DNA of 64,000 bases, taken from the NCBI GenBank assembly GCA_021108325.1, contig JAIORB010000125.1, positions 1 through 64,000 on the forward strand, in the 5' to 3' direction. The position numbers and the translations under genes are program-made. Below the pieces are notes generated by a model. The model was not told the origin of the DNA, did no database searches, and was given only the letters and a program-made list of their open reading frames with translations. Position 1 is the stretch's first letter. Every line of letters begins with the position of its first letter. This stretch comes from Bacteroidales bacterium (lineage in GTDB: Bacteria; Bacteroidota; Bacteroidia; Bacteroidales; UBA12077). Positions 7,811-16,348 of the stretch are shown in pieces.

Positions 7811-10800
7811 ATGGTATTACGAATAAAATATTTTCTTTTCGTATTTGCTACTTTAGTTTGCATTACAGATATATACTCGCAAAATGGGACTCCGTTTATT
7901 ACTCATTTTAAAGAATGTAAGGAGATTGAGACACAAAACTGGGCAATAAGTCAGGATAACCAGAATGTTATGTTATTTGCTAACAGAAGAGGAATTCTTA
8001 CATTCGATGGACAAAACTGGGATATTATTAAACTTCCATACATACCATTTGCTCTTAACAAAAACCCCTTTGATAATAAAGTTTATGTTGGAGCCAATAA
8101 TAACTATGGCTACCTTGAAAGAAACTCAAAAGGATTTATTGAGTACAAATCATTATCGTCAGACACAACCGATATAGGTGTTATTTCTAAGATTATATTT
8201 ACAGATTCAACCATTTTCTTTTATGGAGATAAAACAATAACACGCCATTATACAAACAATCCCCAAAAATTTAAAAGATGGCATTCGAAAAATTTCAAAC
8301 CATTTACGGGAATGTTAATAACCCATAAAAATACTTTCTTTAATGTTTATGGCGAGGGATTATATCGATTGGAAAGTGATACTCTTTTCCCTATTGTAAC
8401 TGGCTATTATACCGAGAATAGTGAAATCCTTTTTAGCTTGCCTTATAATGATAAAAGAGTATTGGTTGGTACAGATAATAGTGAATTATACACATTCGAC
8501 GGAATAAAATATTACAATTACGATATTAATGATGATGGTTATTTAGAAGAAAGCATTTTAGCCGATGGACAAATAATATCCGATACTTTATATGCATTTG
8601 GAACATTATACGGTGGCGTTGAGGTGGTTAACAAAAGAACAGGGAAAATAGTTTACACAATTAATTATCAGAACGGATTACCTGACGATGAAATATATTC
8701 TTTAGGTCTTGATAATAATAATGGTTTATGGATTTCGCATGAATTTGGTGTAAGCAGGGTTGATTTCAATTTACCTTTAAGAAATTTCACGACTTACCCG
8801 GGATTAAAAGGAAACCTTATCTCATCTGTTTGGCATAATAATGAACTTTATGTAGCTACAAACGAAGGTATTTATTACCTTTCTGAGGTTAAAGACTATA
8901 ACGAAATAGATATTTGGGTAAAAACAAGTCCAGCAAGGAGGAAAACAACAAAAAGTACAAAAAGCGAAACGACAGAAGAAAAGCGACCAGCTAAAAAATT
9001 ATTTTCAAAACTTTTCAGTAAAAAAACTGAAACAATCGAACCGGAAGAAAAAAAACCGGGATCGACCAAAAAAACTACAAGAACCAAGCCACGCTATGTT
9101 AAAAAGACAGTAAGTAAATTAAAAGCAATTAATTATATCTATAAAAAGGTTGAAGGTCTTAATGATAAATGTACCCAGCTGGTATCGACCGAACATGGCA
9201 TACTTGTTGCTTCGAATAATGGTCTTTATCATATTGAGGAACATAAATCAAAGGAAATTGTTGGTAACAGGTATATAAATCAAATAAGTAATAAAACAAG
9301 TAATGGTGGTTATTATATTTCTACTGCTAATGGACTATTCTCGATTATTTACACTGATGAAAAATGGCAGCCCGAATATAGTTTTGTTGATTTTACCGAA
9401 CCCGTTTATACCATAAATATTTTAAACAAAAATAGTACATGGTTAGGTGGAGACGATTATGTTTACTCCTTTTTAATTGACTCACTTGGCGAACCTAAAG
9501 ATTTTAAATATTACAGTGTAAAAACTGATTTCCCGGAACAGTACAAACTAGATTTTATTAACGATTCTTTATTTCTGTTTCTGGAATCAGGACAATATTA
9601 TTATGATATAAAAACAGACTCATTTAAACTTTACATATCAGATTATTTTAATAACCAATCCAGGTTTAAATTTTTATTAAATCAACAAAACCTACCCTGG
9701 GTTAAAAAAGGAAATGAGTGGCTGTGCTTAAATTCAAAAAATGAATGGTCTAGACAAGAGTTTTTAATTTTAAAACTCTTTAATGATATTTCATCGATAA
9801 TTTCTGATAAAGATCACAATATGTGGATTATTAATAATAATAATCAATTATATAAGCTCAATCATTCCAAATTAAAAATTCGCAAACCAGACTTTAATGT
9901 ATTTTTTAATCAAGTTAAAAATGAAAATAAAATCTTATTCGATATAACTAATTTAAGATTTGATCCTGAGAATAAAGCTATTAATGTTAATATTATAGCG
10001 CCATATTATATTAAGAAGAACTCTACACAATATCAATATTTTGTCGAAGGGCATATGAACGATTGGTCTGCATGGAGCACAAGCCAGAGTATCAGCTTAA
10101 TTGTAGAATCGGGTAGTTACACACTTCATGTAAGAGCGAAAAGTATTTGGGGCATCATGAGTGAAATAAAGTCATTACAATTTTTCATAAAGCCTCCTTT
10201 TACAAAAAGCACTTTATTTTATGTTTTGATAGGAATTGGAATTATTGTGTTATTCCTCATCACATCAAAGATTAGAGAACGTAAGTTGTTGCACGATAAA
10301 AAAATACTTGAACACAAAGTTAAAGTACGAACTATTGAAATTCAGGAACAAAAAGAAGAAATTGAATCACAACGAGACGAGATTATAATTCAACGTGATA
10401 TGATTCTTGAGCAAAAAGAAGATATTACAGCCAGCATAAATTATGCAAGCCGAATTCAGAATGCAGTGTTACCAATAAACGAGCATTTCGATAATGCATT
10501 TAGCGACCATTTTATTCTTTTTAAACCACGCGATATTGTAAGTGGCGATTTCTACTGGATTGCCGAAGATAAAGATAAACTCTATTTTACAGCAGCAGAC
10601 TGCACCGGACATGGTGTGCCTGGAGCATTTATGAGTATGCTTGGAATATCGTCGTTAAACGAAATTTTTGGTAGCAAAAGTGATAAGCTCACAGCCAACA
10701 AAATACTTAATCTGTTACGTGAGAAAATAAAATATTCATTACATCAAACCGGAAAAGAAGGAGAAAATAAGGATGGTATGGATATGGCACTGTGTATTTT

Positions 10801-11176
10801 ACATAAAAGGAAAAATATTCTTGAATATGCCGGGGCTTATAATCCTTTATACTTAATCAGAGATGGTGAATTGCACGAATATAAAGCAGATAGAATGCCA
10901 GTTGGAATATACCATGTTGAAAAAGATAGTTTTACAAACCACGAAATTAAGATTAAAAAAGGTGATATCATATATATATTCTCTGATGGTTTTGTTGATC
11001 AGTTCGGTGGACCCGGAGAAACTAAATTCAAGAGTACAAATTTAAAAAAGCTGTTATTGGAGATTCAGGACAAGCCTATGGCTGACCAAAAACAAGTAAT
11101 GGAAGAAACATTTGAAAAATGGAAAGGGAAATTACATCAAATTGATGATATCATTTTTATCGGAATAAAATTCTAG
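7811..11176 (+). CDS. Sensor beta-propeller / Y_Y_Y / SpoIIE-type PP2C phosphatase
   Basis: Membrane protein of 1121 residues. Order: signal peptide (1-24); WD-like two-component-regulator propeller repeats (about 40-690, for example GLDNNNGLWISHEFGVSRV); a Y_Y_Y domain (about 715-795); one TM helix (about 803-821); a charged coiled coil (about 825-880); and a SpoIIE PP2C-type Ser/Thr phosphatase (about 905-1121). The metal-binding acidic positions are present in SGDFYW, AADCTGHG, GMDMAL and SDGFVDQ. Propeller/Y_Y_Y sensors are typical of hybrid two-component proteins; here they are joined to a phosphatase that probably acts on an anti-sigma-antagonist-like partner. No kinase or STAS partner is adjacent. 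Odd: residues about 373-436 are a Lys/Thr/Ser/Glu-rich low-complexity insertion inside the propeller. Ligand unknown. Confidence 0.88.
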   Translation: MVLRIKYFLFVFATLVCITDIYSQNGTPFITHFKECKEIETQNWAISQDNQNVMLFANRRGILTFDGQNWDIIKLPYIPFALNKNPFDNKVYVGANNNYGYLERNSKGFIEYKSLSSDTTDIGVISKIIFTDSTIFFYGDKTITRHYTNNPQKFKRWHSKNFKPFTGMLITHKNTFFNVYGEGLYRLESDTLFPIVTGYYTENSEILFSLPYNDKRVLVGTDNSELYTFDGIKYYNYDINDDGYLEESILADGQIISDTLYAFGTLYGGVEVVNKRTGKIVYTINYQNGLPDDEIYSLGLDNNNGLWISHEFGVSRVDFNLPLRNFTTYPGLKGNLISSVWHNNELYVATNEGIYYLSEVKDYNEIDIWVKTSPARRKTTKSTKSETTEEKRPAKKLFSKLFSKKTETIEPEEKKPGSTKKTTRTKPRYVKKTVSKLKAINYIYKKVEGLNDKCTQLVSTEHGILVASNNGLYHIEEHKSKEIVGNRYINQISNKTSNGGYYISTANGLFSIIYTDEKWQPEYSFVDFTEPVYTINILNKNSTWLGGDDYVYSFLIDSLGEPKDFKYYSVKTDFPEQYKLDFINDSLFLFLESGQYYYDIKTDSFKLYISDYFNNQSRFKFLLNQQNLPWVKKGNEWLCLNSKNEWSRQEFLILKLFNDISSIISDKDHNMWIINNNNQLYKLNHSKLKIRKPDFNVFFNQVKNENKILFDITNLRFDPENKAINVNIIAPYYIKKNSTQYQYFVEGHMNDWSAWSTSQSISLIVESGSYTLHVRAKSIWGIMSEIKSLQFFIKPPFTKSTLFYVLIGIGIIVLFLITSKIRERKLLHDKKILEHKVKVRTIEIQEQKEEIESQRDEIIIQRDMILEQKEDITASINYASRIQNAVLPINEHFDNAFSDHFILFKPRDIVSGDFYWIAEDKDKLYFTAADCTGHGVPGAFMSMLGISSLNEIFGSKSDKLTANKILNLLREKIKYSLHQTGKEGENKDGMDMALCILHKRKNILEYAGAYNPLYLIRDGELHEYKADRMPVGIYHVEKDSFTNHEIKIKKGDIIYIFSDGFVDQFGGPGETKFKSTNLKKLLLEIQDKPMADQKQVMEETFEKWKGKLHQIDDIIFIGIKF

Positions 11177-11197
11177 ATAAATTATCCTTAATAAATT

Positions 11198-11269
11198 GTC
11201 ATTGCGAGTGAGGCACGAGCGAAGCAATCCATAAAATATATGAGATTGCTTCATTTCGTTCGCAATGAC
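11198..11269. repeat. Palindromic intergenic repeat with GTCATTGCGA ends
   Basis: The ends GTCATTGCGA and TCGCAATGAC are exact inverted repeats, with an inner pair GAAGCAATC / GATTGCTTC. The 72-base element fills the gap between the convergent SpoIIE and cupin genes and could end transcription from both sides. It looks like an interspersed non-coding palindrome rather than a simple terminator. Confidence 0.7.
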
Positions 11270-11286
11270 TCTCTTAGTGTTTATTT

Positions 11287-11649
11287 TTATTCGTCTCTAT
11301 GTACCATATCCGGCGAAAAAGCCGGCAAACATATAGCAATGTATTCTGCTCCTCCCACAAATGGAGTGCTGTATTGTACCCATTCATTCTTCCCTATTAA
11401 TATTCCCTGACCAGCAATTACATTATACTCTTCTGTTTTAGTTTTTACTTTTATTGTTCCTTTTAAAACAACAGTATATTCATCAAACTCAGGGTTCTGT
11501 CCCGGTTCTTCCCAACCTTCAGAGCTTTTCATTCTAGCTATACTAATAGCAGAATCATTACTATTTACTCTTCCAAAAAATTCTTCAATAATTTTCTCTT
11601 TTGTTCCTGCAGCCTTTATTATAGATGGCGATTTTATTAATTTTATCAT
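11287..11649 (-). CDS. Cupin-domain protein
   Basis: Small single-domain cupin of 120 residues. The barrel core reads EGWEEPGQNPEFDEYTVV, then LKGTIKV, then the second motif with AGQGILIGKNEWVQYSTP. In this subfamily the usual metal-binding His pair of motif 1 is replaced by acidic residues (EFDE), so metal binding is uncertain. The C-terminus CLPAFSPDMVHRDE looks well conserved, which suggests a defined function. It follows the GH114-like gene by 15 bases on the same strand and is probably co-transcribed with it. Likely cytoplasmic; ligand unknown. Confidence 0.75.
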   Translation of the reverse strand: MIKLIKSPSIIKAAGTKEKIIEEFFGRVNSNDSAISIARMKSSEGWEEPGQNPEFDEYTVVLKGTIKVKTKTEEYNVIAGQGILIGKNEWVQYSTPFVGGAEYIAICLPAFSPDMVHRDE

Positions 11650-11664
11650 TTTAATTATTTTATT

Positions 11665-12645
11665 TTACTCAAAATACTCAAAACCTTCAATAATATCGAG
11701 ATATACGCCATCAAAACCGGCATCAATAATTTTATCTAGATATGCATTTTCATTACCAAAGATAATATCTTGCCAATCTGAATTCCAATATTGTACTTTG
11801 TAGTTCCCTTCCCAGTCTGGATTTTCAGCCTCTATCCACTCAGGTGAACCAACAGTCCATGACTCATCCCAGTAATATCGGTAATCTTCTGCTTCACCAA
11901 TGCTCATGTAAATAACAACCAGGCGGGTTCCTCCATTGGCTTTTTGTTTTAACTGTTCAACTTCGGTAGTATTAAATTCCTGGTTATCATCACCGAAGAA
12001 ATAATCCATAATTAAAAGATCATAGTTTGTAGCCTTTATATCATTAATAAATTCCGTTTTTGAAGCATAGTTTTCAGGATTAATTAGATAAAGAAAGTTT
12101 TCTACATCTGAAATATTCGCTATACTATTTGTGTTTTCGTTATAAGGATTTAAAGGATAATCTGGAATTTGGCTAAGTTCTCTGTCATCGGCAGCAAAAG
12201 AAATATAAGTTTTTGCGTTATTCTTTGAATACGAATCATCCATTTTGGAAGGTGTGTAACAATAATCTGTAACTAAAATCACATTCCCTGCTGATTTTGC
12301 AATATCCAATAAGGCAGTCAGATATTCATTATCTTCCGTGTTAGTGGCGATATCATCATCATCGTAACCATAAAATAAATCTTCTTGCCCACAAGCATCT
12401 ATTGCTCTATTATAATTAATGTCAGCAGATCCGTCAGTATCTCCATTAGAAGAGACTAACTCATGACCATTTTGTGGAATAATTACAAAATTAGAATTTT
12501 CAACTTTTGCATATTGACTAAGCGCAATTACAAAATCACGCATTTCCTGTTTAAAATCAAGATCATAATCGGAAGAATCATCTTCATCATCTGAACATGA
12601 AGATATTAAAAGCAAAAAAGTAAGTAAATAAATAATTTTTTTCAT
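11665..12645 (-). CDS. GH114/TM1410-like lipoprotein (putative endo-alpha-1,4-polygalactosaminidase family)
   Basis: Lipoprotein of 326 residues with signal MKKIIYLLTFLLLISSC and an acidic Asp/Ser stretch behind the Cys, as in many surface-exposed Bacteroidota lipoproteins. The body matches the TM1410/GH114 TIM-barrel family: NYDLLIMDYFFGDD, the segment RLVVIYMSIGEAEDYRYYW, and the C-terminal DAGFDGVYLDIIEGFEYFE, where acidic residues of the barrel are expected. The family includes enzymes cutting galactosaminogalactan, but most members are untested. The chain stops right after the last conserved motif, so the C-terminus may be shorter than in some relatives. Probably co-transcribed with the cupin gene 15 bases downstream. 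Substrate uncertain. Confidence 0.7.
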   Translation of the reverse strand: MKKIIYLLTFLLLISSCSDDEDDSSDYDLDFKQEMRDFVIALSQYAKVENSNFVIIPQNGHELVSSNGDTDGSADINYNRAIDACGQEDLFYGYDDDDIATNTEDNEYLTALLDIAKSAGNVILVTDYCYTPSKMDDSYSKNNAKTYISFAADDRELSQIPDYPLNPYNENTNSIANISDVENFLYLINPENYASKTEFINDIKATNYDLLIMDYFFGDDNQEFNTTEVEQLKQKANGGTRLVVIYMSIGEAEDYRYYWDESWTVGSPEWIEAENPDWEGNYKVQYWNSDWQDIIFGNENAYLDKIIDAGFDGVYLDIIEGFEYFE

Positions 12646-12832
12646 AGCTTAATCTATTTGTTAATTAATATAGCAAGTTACAATATTAAAATAAAGAAGT
12701 AAACCTATATTTCATAAAAACCTTTAGCAGTAAAAATTATAAATAAATTTATCAAATTACTTTTAAATCTTTGTTTAAATAAAAATATCTTTTCTATATT
12801 TAATTCGAATTGGGGAATCTAAATTATTTACC

Positions 12833-15800
12833 ATGAATATAACGGGCAGAATTATATCATTGTTGCTATTATTTTTAATTTCCACATCTGGCTTTGGTCA
12901 AACTGAAAAGATTGACAGCCTGGTTTTTGCCCTGAGAAAAGCTAAGAATGAAGAAAAATTTGATATACTTCACGAATTACACATAAATACATACCGGAAT
13001 AATACCCAAAAAAGTTGTGAATATGCCAAAGAAGCAATAGAACTTTCAAAAAAATTAGATGCCATAAAGCCACTTATAAGAGCCTATCAGGATTTGGGAA
13101 TATCTTATGTTCTATTAAGCAAATTAGACAGTAGTTTAAATTATTTTGAAAAAGCACGTGGTATTGCAAAAAAATTAAATAATGATCATGCGGTTGCATC
13201 AAGCACAAGAAGTATTGGTTCTGTATATTGGTATAAAAATGACTATAAAAAAGCTCTTCAGTATTATGAAGAATCATTAGAAGCATTTGAAAAACTAGGC
13301 GATGAGCAACAAATTGCAACTTGTGTTGCTAATTTAGGATCAGCTTATTATGCCATGGGAGATTTCCAAAAATCTATCGAATACTTTCAACGTTCATACG
13401 ATTTATTAGATAAAGAAAAATATCCTGAAGAAACTGCAGATTGTTTAAACGATATCGGAAACATTTACCAGGAATGGGGAAACCAAAACAAAGCCCTCGA
13501 ATATTTTCTAAAATCTCTTAAAACAAATGAGAAATTCAACAATAAAAGGGGAATGGCAGCTAATTTCGAAAACATTGGAAATGTGTATTTCAAGGAAGAA
13601 AACTACCCTAAAGCATTAGAATATTATTGGAAAGAACACAGAATCTATCACGATTTAAATAATCCCATTGATGTTGCATACTCATATATCCCATTAGGTA
13701 ATGTGTACCAAAAACTGGACAACCTGGATTCGGCTCTTTTTTTCTTTAATAAATCACTTAATAATTTTGAACAACTTGATCAAAAAAAGGGAAAATCAAA
13801 CGTACTTAAAAAGATCGGCGACATATATCAAACGCAAAAAATATATAAACAAAGCCTTCCTTATTATGAAAAATCCGCTCAAATTGCCCGTGAAATTCAG
13901 AATAATAAAGGTTTAGCTGATGCATATTCGGCATTAGGAATTTCTCATTATTATTTATCAGATTATTCCCAGGCTCTTTCCTATTTGCTCGAATCTGCTA
14001 ATCTGTCCTATAAAGGGAAATTTATTTATTTGTTACAGGATAATTATTACTACCTGGCAATGATTCATCAAAAACTAAATAATAAAGATGATCAGATATC
14101 ATATTTGAAAAAATATATTCAAACCAAAGACTCCATTTTAACTATTGAAAAACAAAAGCAAATTTCTGAACTGCAAGCCAAGTACGAAACCGAAAAAAAA
14201 GATAAAGAAATTGAATTATTAAATAAAGAAAAGGAGATTGATAAAAACAAATTGTTAGTTCAGAAAACCATTAACTACAGTATCATAGCTATTCTTTTAA
14301 TATTTGCCATCGGAACTTTTTTGCTTTTTAGGAGGATAAAAGAAAAACAGCGAATTAATAAGCTGTTAAGTAGCAAGAATAAAGAAATTCAGGAAAAACA
14401 AGCTAAAATTGAGAATCAGAATACAAAATTAGCACAACAAACAGAAAAATTACATGAACTCGATGAGGTAAAATCAAGGTTTTTCACCAATATATCACAC
14501 GAATTCAGAACTCCTTTAACCCTTATTATTGGCCCAATTGAACAACTCCTTTTAACAGTAAAAGATAAGAATATAAAGGAATCGTTAAATTTAATGTTAA
14601 GAAATGCACAAAAACTTCTGGAATTAATTAATCAATTGCTCGAAATATCAAAAATCGAGAAGGGCAATGTAAAATTAAAATTCCGGCATGGAAATATAAA
14701 AAACGAAGTTCAATATATTATTGAGATGTTTTCTTCTCTTGCCAATGAAAAAAACTTATGCATAAATTTCAAAACTGACAGTTCTGATTTTAACGGATAT
14801 GTAGATAAAGAAAAGTTTGATAAAATCATTATGAATTTGCTATCTAATTCGTTTAAACACACTAAAAAAGGAAGTATTAGCATAGATTTAAGAAAATCAA
14901 CAGAGCCGGGGAAAATAAAAATCACCGTTTCTGATACCGGAATAGGTATAAAAAAAGAAAAGCTTCCATTTATATTTGATCGTTTTTACCAGGCAGACAA
15001 TAACGAAACAGCAGAAACTGCCGGCACAGGGATTGGCCTTTCATTTACAAAAGAATTAATTAAACTTTATAAAGGAGAAATTACTGCACAATCAGAACCC
15101 GGAAAAGGAACCCAATTGATAATTAATCTGCCAGTTAGTTTAGATTATTACACAGAACATGAATATGAACTTGTTACTGACAAAATTACAAGCCCCGATT
15201 CTACAATTACAAACACTGAATTAACTGAGAAACAACCCGAAACAAGTAATCAGGAATGCCCTGATAAAAATTCAGAAACAATTTTAGTTGTTGAAGACCA
15301 TACCGATTTAAGAAAATTTATTGCAAGTAATTTGTCTGATTGTTATCATATTATTGAAGCATCGAATGGGAAAGAAGGTATCGAGAAGGCTCTTAAAAAT
15401 TTACCTGATATTATTATCACAGATATTATGATGCCGGAAGTTGACGGGATTGAACTAACCAAAACTTTAAAATCTAACGAAAATACAAGCCATATCCCAA
15501 TTGTTATGCTTACGGCAAAAAGCTCTTCGGAAAGCAGGATTGAAGGTCTTGAAACTGAAGCCGATGATTACCTGACCAAACCTTTTAATATTAAAGAACT
15601 ACAAACACGAATAAATAATCTGGTAAAAATCAGGAAAAAACTTCAGGAAAAATATCATCGGTCAATTAGTGTTAATCCCTCAGAAATTACAACCACATCC
15701 GTTGACGAACAATTTATATCGAAACTTCTGAAAATTGTTGAAGAAAATATGGTTAACACAGATTTCTCTGTCGAAATTCTTTGCGATTTGGCCGGAATGA

Positions 15801-16030
15801 GCCGGGCAAACATTCATAAGAAATTAAAATCATTACTTAATCAGTCGGCAACCGAATTTATTAACTCTATAAGATTAAAGCGCGCAGCTCAGCTGATAAA
15901 ACAAAATGCAGGTAATATCTCCGAAATTGCTTATGATGTCGGATTCAACAATTTATCCTATTTCAGCAGGGCATTTAAAAATCATTTCAATATTACTCCC
16001 AGGGAAATGATGGAAAATAAGGATTATTGA
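12833..16030 (+). CDS. Hybrid sensor: TPR / histidine kinase / receiver / AraC-type DNA-binding protein
   Basis: Single-chain two-component system of 1065 residues. Order: signal peptide (1-23); about ten TPR units (35-410), with repeated YYEESLEAFEKLGD- and YFLKSLKTNEKF-like helices; coiled coil; one TM helix (about 480-500); a second coiled coil; HisKA with phospho-acceptor His556 in ISHEFRTPL; HATPase with NLLSNSFKHT, SDTGIGIKK and GTGIGLSFTKEL; a receiver with phospho-acceptor Asp864 in IITDIMMPE; and a C-terminal AraC HTH (about 975-1060). Topology predicts periplasmic TPRs and cytoplasmic kinase plus DNA-binding parts. Classic HTCS proteins carry a propeller sensor, so the TPR input is different. 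The likely target is the exported repeat protein 318 bases downstream, whose upstream region has a paired direct repeat; this is inference. Confidence 0.92.
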   Translation: MNITGRIISLLLLFLISTSGFGQTEKIDSLVFALRKAKNEEKFDILHELHINTYRNNTQKSCEYAKEAIELSKKLDAIKPLIRAYQDLGISYVLLSKLDSSLNYFEKARGIAKKLNNDHAVASSTRSIGSVYWYKNDYKKALQYYEESLEAFEKLGDEQQIATCVANLGSAYYAMGDFQKSIEYFQRSYDLLDKEKYPEETADCLNDIGNIYQEWGNQNKALEYFLKSLKTNEKFNNKRGMAANFENIGNVYFKEENYPKALEYYWKEHRIYHDLNNPIDVAYSYIPLGNVYQKLDNLDSALFFFNKSLNNFEQLDQKKGKSNVLKKIGDIYQTQKIYKQSLPYYEKSAQIAREIQNNKGLADAYSALGISHYYLSDYSQALSYLLESANLSYKGKFIYLLQDNYYYLAMIHQKLNNKDDQISYLKKYIQTKDSILTIEKQKQISELQAKYETEKKDKEIELLNKEKEIDKNKLLVQKTINYSIIAILLIFAIGTFLLFRRIKEKQRINKLLSSKNKEIQEKQAKIENQNTKLAQQTEKLHELDEVKSRFFTNISHEFRTPLTLIIGPIEQLLLTVKDKNIKESLNLMLRNAQKLLELINQLLEISKIEKGNVKLKFRHGNIKNEVQYIIEMFSSLANEKNLCINFKTDSSDFNGYVDKEKFDKIIMNLLSNSFKHTKKGSISIDLRKSTEPGKIKITVSDTGIGIKKEKLPFIFDRFYQADNNETAETAGTGIGLSFTKELIKLYKGEITAQSEPGKGTQLIINLPVSLDYYTEHEYELVTDKITSPDSTITNTELTEKQPETSNQECPDKNSETILVVEDHTDLRKFIASNLSDCYHIIEASNGKEGIEKALKNLPDIIITDIMMPEVDGIELTKTLKSNENTSHIPIVMLTAKSSSESRIEGLETEADDYLTKPFNIKELQTRINNLVKIRKKLQEKYHRSISVNPSEITTTSVDEQFISKLLKIVEENMVNTDFSVEILCDLAGMSRANIHKKLKSLLNQSATEFINSIRLKRAAQLIKQNAGNISEIAYDVGFNNLSYFSRAFKNHFNITPREMMENKDY

Positions 16031-16067
16031 TTATTGTTTCTAAAAAATATAATGAGTCCGGTCTAAG

Positions 16068-16149
16068 AACCCTGCCAGAGTTAATTTTGTTAAAATCTCA
16101 AGTTACACAAAATTGGTTATCAATCTATTAATACAACTCTGGCAGGGTT
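16068..16149. repeat. Long-loop inverted repeat after the hybrid regulator gene
   Basis: Fifteen-base perfect arms, AACCCTGCCAGAGTT (16068-16082) and AACTCTGGCAGGGTT (16135-16149), enclose a 52-base AT-rich loop. The arms are too long and GC-rich for chance. It may act as a weak terminator for the hybrid regulator gene or be another palindromic interspersed element. Confidence 0.65.
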
Positions 16150-16232
16150 GATAATCCAAATTAATTCTTTTTATACCAAACTCATATAATATTTCCCTAT
16201 TCTGCAACTTACTGTAATTAAAACAATTACAC

Positions 16233-16274
16233 TCCTTGAAACATTAGTGTTAATCCTTGAAACATAAGTGACAA
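16233..16274 (+). promoter_or_regulatory. Two tandem 21-bp direct repeats upstream of the GloVer-repeat gene
   Basis: Two abutting 21-base units, TCCTTGAAACATTAGTGTTAA and TCCTTGAAACATAAGTGACAA, share 17 of 21 positions. This is two helical turns on the same face. They end 74 bases before the start codon at 16349. Tandem same-orientation sites spaced by whole turns are what AraC-family activators often use, so they are candidate sites for the neighbouring TPR-hybrid regulator. The rest of the 318-base gap holds only the 16068-16149 inverted repeat and AT-rich DNA; I see no gene. Confidence 0.45.
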
Positions 16275-16348
16275 TTCTTTTTTGGTTTTGGCCATACTTT
16301 CGTAGTATGAATAATTGAAAAATTTATAAATCAATTAACCAGAATAAT

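Noticed and set aside
8896-9087. Open frame on the minus strand opposite the Lys-rich insertion
   Set aside because: It is a side effect of the biased codons of the low-complexity segment; the plus strand is a clear coding region through this part.
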